Shown one piece after another: positions 58,224 through 64,000 of a stretch of DNA of 64,000 bases. The stretch lies in contig JADLZK010012344.1 in assembly GCA_015847255.1 (NCBI GenBank), positions 1 to 64,000 of the forward strand, read 5' to 3'. Both the position numbers and the translations under genes were made by a program. Source of the DNA: Hyparrhenia diplandra. Lineage: Eukaryota; Streptophyta; Magnoliopsida; Poales; Poaceae. Every line of letters begins with the position of its first letter. Position 1 is the first letter of the stretch. Below the pieces are notes generated by a model. The model did not search any database. It had not been told where the DNA came from and worked only from the letters and a program-made list of their open reading frames with translations.

Positions 58224-58233
58224 TAGGTTATGT
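58224..58233. repeat. 10-bp direct repeat flanking the TE nest, right copy
   Basis: taggttatgt; matches 36102-36111. Confidence 0.65.
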
Positions 58234-58755
58234 GTTAGGCGGCTAGGCCATTGTTATTTGTGATTTGTAGCAATTTAATCTCCTTGTGGGCTCCAAATTT
58301 TGGTTAAACCATATTAATCTCCCTTTATTAAATACACATCTATTATTTAGCACAACAAAATCCACGACCGAGAACGTTGATGACGTGGACGGTGGATCCA
58401 ACAATTATGGCGGGTCCCACCACTCCAGCTGCACCAGCGCCGCTCGCTCGCACGTCGAGCGCCCCGTCATAAAATTCCGTTTCCCGTAACCCACCCCACC
58501 TCTATTTCTTTTGCTCAAACAAAAAAACAAAACAAATCGAATCGAGTCACTGCCTTGTGGGCCCGCACTAACTGCAAGCGGACTTTCCGCCTCGTTCAAA
58601 CGGCACGTTTATATTCATTTATTCATTAGTAGATCCTTGATTCATGGACTCTTTTCTCCCTCTCCAATAACAAGTCTTCGTTCCCTTCTCCACCACGTCC
58701 TGCTCCTCCACGGCTCCACGCCACGCGCCTCCGGCTCCCACGGCCTGATCGCGCC
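58234..58755 (+). promoter_or_regulatory. Upstream region of the small plant gene
   Basis: Single-copy-looking sequence with 'gatgacgtgg' (58378-58387), an ACGT-core bZIP-type motif, and a TATA-like 'tttatattcat' (58608-58618). A CT-rich leader with 'ctccctctccaa' (58657-58668) precedes the ATG. Motif functions are inferred. Confidence 0.4.
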
Positions 58756-59329
58756 ATGGTGACGGCGGTGGTGGAGTCCCCGCTACGGCAGAGGCAGAGA
58801 CAAAGGCTTCGGTCGCCGCTGGCCGACGCAGGCAGCACCGGCGGCGTCGGTGACGACGACTTGGAGGTCCGGCACTTTCGCCCCGCGAAGCGCGCGTCCG
58901 GGTCCAGCGGCGGCGGGATGCGTGGCCGTTCAGCGCCACCGGAGATCGAGATCCCCACCAGCGGCAACGGCGCCATCGGCGGCGGCGGAGGCGTTGGCAG
59001 CGGGCGCGGGTACACGAGCCTGCGCGACATCATGTCGTCGCCCAGGACACCATCTCCCCAACGACAACGACGTACCCGGCGGCATCGGCGGTGGCGCGGT
59101 GGTGGTTGGGATTGGGAAGGCGGACGTGCACATGATCCGGCACCCGCTGGTGAAGCACGCGGCGTACGTGTACCTCCAGCTGACGCCGTCCGCGAGGGAC
59201 GTGGAGGCGCGGAGGCGGATGATGCTCCAGCGGCGGCGCATCGGCAGCGGCGGTGGTGGATCGCTGTGCGGAATCTTCCTCGGGTGCTTCGGGTTCCTCG
59301 AAGCGTTCTTCGGATGTGGAGGTGACTGA
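58756..59329 (+). CDS. Small plant-specific protein with YTSLRDIM and LVKHAAYVYLQ motifs, one frameshift
   Basis: ATG at 58756 in good context (gcgccATGGTG). The first ~101 codons are basic and Gly-rich and include FRPAKRASG, EIEIPTSGNG and YTSLRDIMSSPRTPSP. After a run of four C at 59056-59060 the coding frame moves by one; the new frame has HMIRHPLVKHAAYVYLQLTP, a basic helix (DVEARRRMM) and a Cys-containing end (LCGIFLGCFGFLEAFFGCGGD), stop at 59327-59329. Removing one C would give about 190 residues. The 'SLRDIM' and 'LVK.AA..YLQ' pair recalls a family of short uncharacterised land-plant proteins ('I.NRLVK.AAWAYLQP'). Function unknown. The shift is probably a homopolymer error because both frames are otherwise clean; a true mutation is possible. 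Confidence 0.7.
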
Positions 59330-59809
59330 CCGGCGTCACCGCCGACGACGCAGATTCACAGTTTCGTTTTCGATTACGATTTGTTTTTTAAAAGAAAATT
59401 GTTGTTCCTGATAGATGTAACTCTGTTCGTCTCTGTTTTTGGAATTGTAAATATTTCAATTTTTATTAGATTAGAAACAATAGAGAGAGATACTGATACG
59501 AACAGAAGTTTAGTAACAGATGATTGTTTTGGATTATCTGTGATTTGCCATCATGAACTCGTGAATGAGAATGATGCACGGCAGTGTCGAACTAGAAGTA
59601 CGGTAATGGCGGCGGAGGCCGGCCAGGTGGTCAAAGATGGACGGCGGCGGTGGTCGGCCAGCCAGCCGCCGGCGTTTGTTGGCGCCGGGCCACCACTCAC
59701 ACACCTGAATGAATACCAACCTGCTCCCCTGTCGCACATGGGAGGACGCACAAACAAAACCCGGCCCCAATCATTGCCAGCAATCGCTCGCGCAGTCGTG
59801 CTCGCATTG
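59330..59809. other. 3' flank of the small gene, nothing else recognised
   Basis: AT-rich to 59560, plausible 3' UTR. GC-rich afterwards with overlapping short frames that look compositional. Confidence 0.45.
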
Positions 59810-61240
59810 CCTGTCCGTTGGGCGTCGGCGCCGGCAGGTAGGCAACGCGCCCGCCGCGATCTGTCCGTGTCAAGCACATGGGAGACGGTTGCTCGGCCGG
59901 CTGGTGCGAGCTCGGGACGGTTTCCGTTGGTGGACGCGACGGAAACGAATGCAGCGGCGTCGTTCGTCTGCCTGGCTTGAGGCTGCGTGTGCGCCGCGCG
60001 CGGCCTCCGGTCGGAACGCCGGGCAAGTTGTGGGAGGATGATGTTTCCAAGAGTTCCAGATAGGATCAGAGTTATTAGTCACTCACATAGGAGGAGGGTA
60101 CTACTCTAGTCTTTTTGCTTTTGATTTGACTTGGGCAGATGTCACGGGCAGGAACGCGGATGGTGGGTGTGTCCGTGGGTGTTCCTGAGTTCACACTGGT
60201 CAGCGCGCAGCAATATGGCGCTGACAACATAACAGAGCAGGCGAGAGCCCGTGACAACGGTGGATCTTTTCTTGGAGACCTGTTGTTGAGAGCATGCCGC
60301 GAGATCCCGATCCCGATCCGTGCAGGTCGATCGCCGGAGGTCGGAGGATAAGAGGCACACCACAAACACACGGGAGGGACAGTTGGTGCGTGACGTGCGT
60401 CCGTCGTCTCCGGGCGGGTTCGTTCCAGCGCCGTGGTCAGCCATCCGGTGGGCTTGGATCCGAAGAAAAGCGGCAGCCGGGGCTGGGGCTGGCGCTGGCG
60501 CTGGCGCTGGCTGGCGGGCTGCACCTTCATCTGCGTGGGCCGAATATCTGGTTGTGGGAGTGGGTAGCCATGGGCTCTCGTAGGCCTTTGGGGCTGACGA
60601 CTTCTGGGCTAGGACAACTGCATTGCATCATTCCCTTCCGTAATAGCCATGTTCCGTTGCGCGTCGGCGAGGCAGGCAGGCAGCGCGCCACGATCCATCG
60701 GTGTCCGCGCACATGGGATGGGAGACGCTTGTTCGGCCGGCAGGTCGAGCTGGGGCCTCAGGACGGCTGGCTGGTTCCTTTGGTGGAGGTGGACACAATG
60801 GAATGCAAGCCGTCGTACTTTCGTCTGCTCGGCTCGACGCGGCCTCCGGCGTTTGGAACGCAGCCGGGCACGACGTCGTGAGTCACACGGCACAAGTTAT
60901 AGGAGACGTTCCGAGTTCCAGATAGGATCAGACACATAGGATTCGGTCCTTTTTCTTTCTTTTGATTTGACTTGGGGCAGGAAACACGGAACGTGGTGGC
61001 TGGGTGTTCCTGAGTTCACACTGCTCACTGGTCAATGCGGGCGGGCAACCAGCAATGGCGATGACACGACGAGGAGGGACAGAGAGCCCAGCCCGTGTGA
61101 CATGGTGGCCTTTTCGTGACACCTGGGAGCCATCCGGTGGGCCAGGATCGCAAGAGAAGAGAAGCGGTGGCGGGCTGTACCTCCATGGGCCGACTTCCAG
61201 ATTGGGGCGTGTGCCCTATAGGACGCCATGGGCCAATATA
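59810..61240. repeat. Degenerate direct duplication (59810-60590 and 60653-61240)
   Basis: The copies share, in order: the stretch from 'ccgttgggcgtcggcg' to 'cacatgggagacg' and 'ttgctcggccggc' (59814/60655), 'gcggcctccggtcggaacg' versus 'gcggcctccggcgtttggaacg', 'gttccagataggatcaga', 'cttttgatttgacttgg', 'gggtgttcctgagttcacac', 'agccatccggtggg' and 'gcgggctgcacctt' versus 'gcgggctgtacctc'. No protein family was recognised in either. Confidence 0.8.
60479..60516. repeat. GGCGCT/GGGGCT hexamer microsatellite
   Basis: About five hexamers (ggggctggggctggcgctgg and on) absent from the second copy of the duplication, so it expanded after or was lost since duplication. Confidence 0.7.
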
Positions 61241-62305
61241 GCGCTCGGCCCCGACTGCCGCTTTTTTTTTTCCAGATTCTGGCCCACTGGACGGTGACCG
61301 CGCCGCACGGAGACGCACCAATTGCTTGAGCCTGCCAGACGATGTCCCACCGTGTTGTCACTCCACGTCTGCTGCGTTCACATCCACTCGCCTCGACAAG
61401 TCGACGGGCTCGATGCTCGTCGCTTGCCAACCCCCACGATGCTCGCGCCGCCACCGGCCGCCCAATGGCCAGGGCGTGCACCTGCTGCCCCACGCGACGG
61501 CGGCCCCCGGGCCAATTTCTGCGCCCTGCGGTAGGTTGGCCGGCCGCCGGTGGGCGGTGGCACCGCAGGTCCACGACACAACTACAACAGGCAAGTCTAT
61601 ACTATTCTGCTCTCTTGCAGCATTGTCTTGCCAGGTTCAAGGTTAAGCGATTTGTGAATTGGTAGATGGCCTGGGCATTAGTCTCATTAATGATAGGTAT
61701 ATGTGGGTTAATTTGGGAGACCACCAGAGATAGACCAGAGATAGATCTGCTGCAACTAGGAAACTCCTGAGCTTTTTTTTTTTTTTTTTCTGTATATAGA
61801 ATTTGTCACTACTTTACCAAATTTAAAGCTCCTTATAATACAGTAAATTAATGACTTTTCTGTGTGAGATGTGACACTGAACGGTGAAGAATCTAATGTC
61901 TAGTAGCATTCAGTAGTTGGGAAGAGTTTAGCACTATATATGGGTTCAATGCAAGATGCAAATATATACTGCAAATTTCGCAAGTTCTTGTCATTTTAAG
62001 CTACTATTAGGTAGTGAGCTTACATATATGATAAAATCAATGCTAGTTATGCTGCCCGCACCAAGTTTTCGCCATGATAGGCCCTAGTCTTGGATAAATC
62101 ATCCTGGGTCTGACACTGCATCTATTCTTATACTATTTCATTTTTGAGGGTACAACACTCATACAGAATCATGTCCAGATGACCGCTAAATTATTCTCAA
62201 TATATATAACCTGCAAGTCACAACATTCCCAATTACCTAAACTAGCGACACTTTTAGGATCCATACGGAGTCTCACTTGCACACCGAGTTGACAGATGAT
62301 CTAAT
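61241..62305. other. Intergenic; includes the 3' flank of the LRR kinase
   Basis: GC-rich with overlapping short frames to 61600, then AT-rich with a T run (61771-61790). No gene recognised; 62100-62305 may hold the kinase 3' UTR. Confidence 0.45.
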
Positions 62306-64000
62306 CTAGTAACGCTGAGGCCTCTGCATAGCCTGCACTGAAACAGAGTAATCCTTCTTGATGTCCTGGAGCTTCGTGACTACATCCTTCATCGCCATCC
62401 TCTGCCCCCGCTGACTCGTGCGAACACATAATGCCTAGCTCAAATACTGACACGAGAATGCTGCAGCTAGTGCTTGTCGAGGAAGATCCCATAGGAGTGT
62501 CATCCTGGTGATCGAGGCAAATGTGGCGGAATTCTTCGTCTTGTAATAGCTTGGTGTCTACAATGTCTATAAGCCTTGCTGGCAATGCTTGAGTGACCCA
62601 CTGTCTCAAACTCAACCCGTTGACAAACATGAGATCTGTAGGCCTCTTCCCGGTAAAGACCTCGAGCATCATGATTCGAAGCTGAACACGTCACTCTTCT
62701 GCGATGCCTTTCCCATGAATGCATATTCTGTCATACAAAATTTTGAGTAACTTCAGAATAGTATGATATAAATAAGGGGCTGCATATGTCTTGACAAAGA
62801 AATAGTGGATATATCCAAAACAATGAGATCGGTTATAATACCTGGTGCCATATATCCAATTGTCCCTGGCATGCTTACTGAAATCATGGAGTTGTTGTCT
62901 CCCAACAATAACTTCGCGATGCCAAAGTCCGCCACATGGGCAGTCATCTCTTCATCAAAGAGCACATTGCTAGGTTTCAGGTCGCAATGCAGGATAACCT
63001 CGTGGTGGCCATGGTGCAGATAGTCCATTGCCATCGCCATGTCTAGCATGACGCCCAACCTCATGAGGAATCCCATGTATGGCCTGCTTTCAGTGTGCAG
63101 GTGTTCCTCCAGGCTACCATTAGGCATGTATTGCAGCAACAGTGCTCTGAAATCCAAGTTGGAACAAGTGCTAAGTATCCTTATGAGGTTGTGATGCCTG
63201 GCTGTTCGTAACACTTTGCATTCAGCATCGAAGCTTTGCATGGCCGTCTCGACTTGCATGTTGAGCACTTTTATCGCAACAACCATACCATCATCCAGTT
63301 GGGCCTTGAAAACTTTGCCAAAGCTTCCAACCCCAAGTAAGTTGTTCTCGCTGAAATTATCCGTGGCACGGACAATTTCATAGTAGGAAAACTGGCCTAT
63401 GGCCAATCATAGCATCAGCCATATCTATAGAAGATGTAACATTTGGCTTCTTTGTTCTCTTTTTTTATCAATAGGTATAAGCAAATAATAATGGCACCAA
63501 AAGCTATGGTGGCAGCAGGAAGTACAAACTTCAGGAAGTGTTGGGGAAAGGTTTTGTGAGAATTGTTTGGACATGGTGAAAATCCTAATTGTGGAGCGCC
63601 TCCGCACAGCCGAACATTCCCCATCAAGGACTCCATCGTTAAGTTTGAGAAAATACCACCATTTGGTATCTGACCTTCTAGGTTATTAAAGGAGAGGTTC
63701 AGATTAGAAAGGTGGGTGAAGTTGGAGAGGTAATTTGGTATGGTATCTGAAAGATTGTTCGAAGAAAGGTCAACGTTTGTAAGTTGGTCAAACTACGCAA
63801 TGAATCTAGGATTGAACCCTCAAGGAGTTATGTGAAAAATCCATGTAGGTTATCATCTGAAGGTTGGCAAATGAATTTGGGAGATGACCAACCAATCTGT
63901 TATTCGAAAGATCCATTGTATCTATTGCTGGCATGTAGCCGAGATCAGAAGGCAATGCATCACCAAAGAAAATTATGGGACACATCAAGTTCGATGATGC
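62306..64000 (-). CDS. LRR receptor-like kinase (Xa21/LRR-XII type), 3' part
   Basis: A membrane receptor kinase running off the right edge. In order on the minus strand: LRR repeats (64000-63660; LGYMPAIDTMDLSNNRLVG, MITYMDFSHNSL), a C-terminal LRR cap (MESLMGNVRLCGGAPQLG, from 63636), a membrane helix (FLKFVLPAATIAFGAIIICL, 63540-63480), then the kinase: glycine loop LLGVGSFGKVFK, AIKVL lysine, HCDLKPSN (no Arg before Asp, so non-RD, as in immune receptors), DFGIAKL, GTIGYMAP. An intron (62728-62841, CAG|GTATTA...GACAG|AA) splits the activation segment at the conserved APE; exon 2 (62727-62306) starts EYAFMGKA and has MMLEVFTGKRPTDLMF. Single-base gaps or additions at about 63823, 63772, 63450, 63389, 62676 and 62407 break the frame, each repairable by one base in a short run. 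Sequence errors or a decaying gene. Confidence 0.85.

Noticed and set aside
59381..59980. 199-codon plus ORF after the small gene
   Set aside because: Starts in AT-rich flank and runs into GC-rich sequence that is part of the direct duplication; the frame is not conserved in the second copy.

Overview
This is plant nuclear DNA, almost certainly from a grass (Poaceae). It carries grass-type LTR retrotransposons (Athila-like, Tat/Retand-like and Copia-like), GC-rich L1-type LINEs, CACTA-like DNA elements with 'ccgtggcgggc' subterminal repeats, a Tourist-like MITE, and an Xa21-type LRR receptor kinase. The genus cannot be fixed from the sequence alone; a rice relative is an inference.

Layout. 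1-10155: a Copia-like deletion derivative (LTRs 1-595 and 1162-10155, minus orientation) whose second LTR is split by an 8.4 kb Athila-like gag-pro element (1425-9809, minus). 10156-11760: possible remnant of a host gene on the minus strand plus a 115-bp tandem duplication. 11761-18625: LINE-1 (11777-17179) with a 16-bp target duplication, apparently inserted into the left subterminal part of a CACTA-like element whose right half (17196-18625) carries a GC-rich minisatellite. 18626-23400: gene-fragment island on the minus strand, with an ADH-like C-terminal exon and a clear RAP-domain exon. 23845-24043: Tourist-like MITE. 24197-33114: LINE-2, nearly full length, with an 11-bp target duplication and a solo gypsy LTR inside it. 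35186-36086: 5'-truncated LINE-3 with a 14-bp target duplication.

36102-58233 is a nest several levels deep. An LTR-like or MULE-like element X, flanked by a 10-bp direct repeat, holds a Tat/Retand-like gypsy element (minus, integrase and most of the 3' LTR lost). That element holds a solo LTR (40650-42034) and a 14.3 kb Athila-like element (42532-56798, plus). The latter holds a CACTA-like insert (to 50931) with apparent captured gene exons, a 326-bp tandem repeat and three tRNA-like modules.

58234-64000 is the most gene-like part: a small plant-specific gene (58756-59329, one probable homopolymer frameshift), a direct duplication of roughly 0.6-0.8 kb, and the 3' part of an LRR receptor-like kinase on the minus strand that runs off the right edge.

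The host genes do not form a pathway; plant genes are transcribed separately. A running theme is an excess of 1-3 bp insertions and deletions, seen both between LTR pairs with few substitutions and inside otherwise clean host ORFs. This looks at least partly like uncorrected long-read assembly error, so 'broken' calls should be treated with care. No new molecular system was found that the sequence would support.
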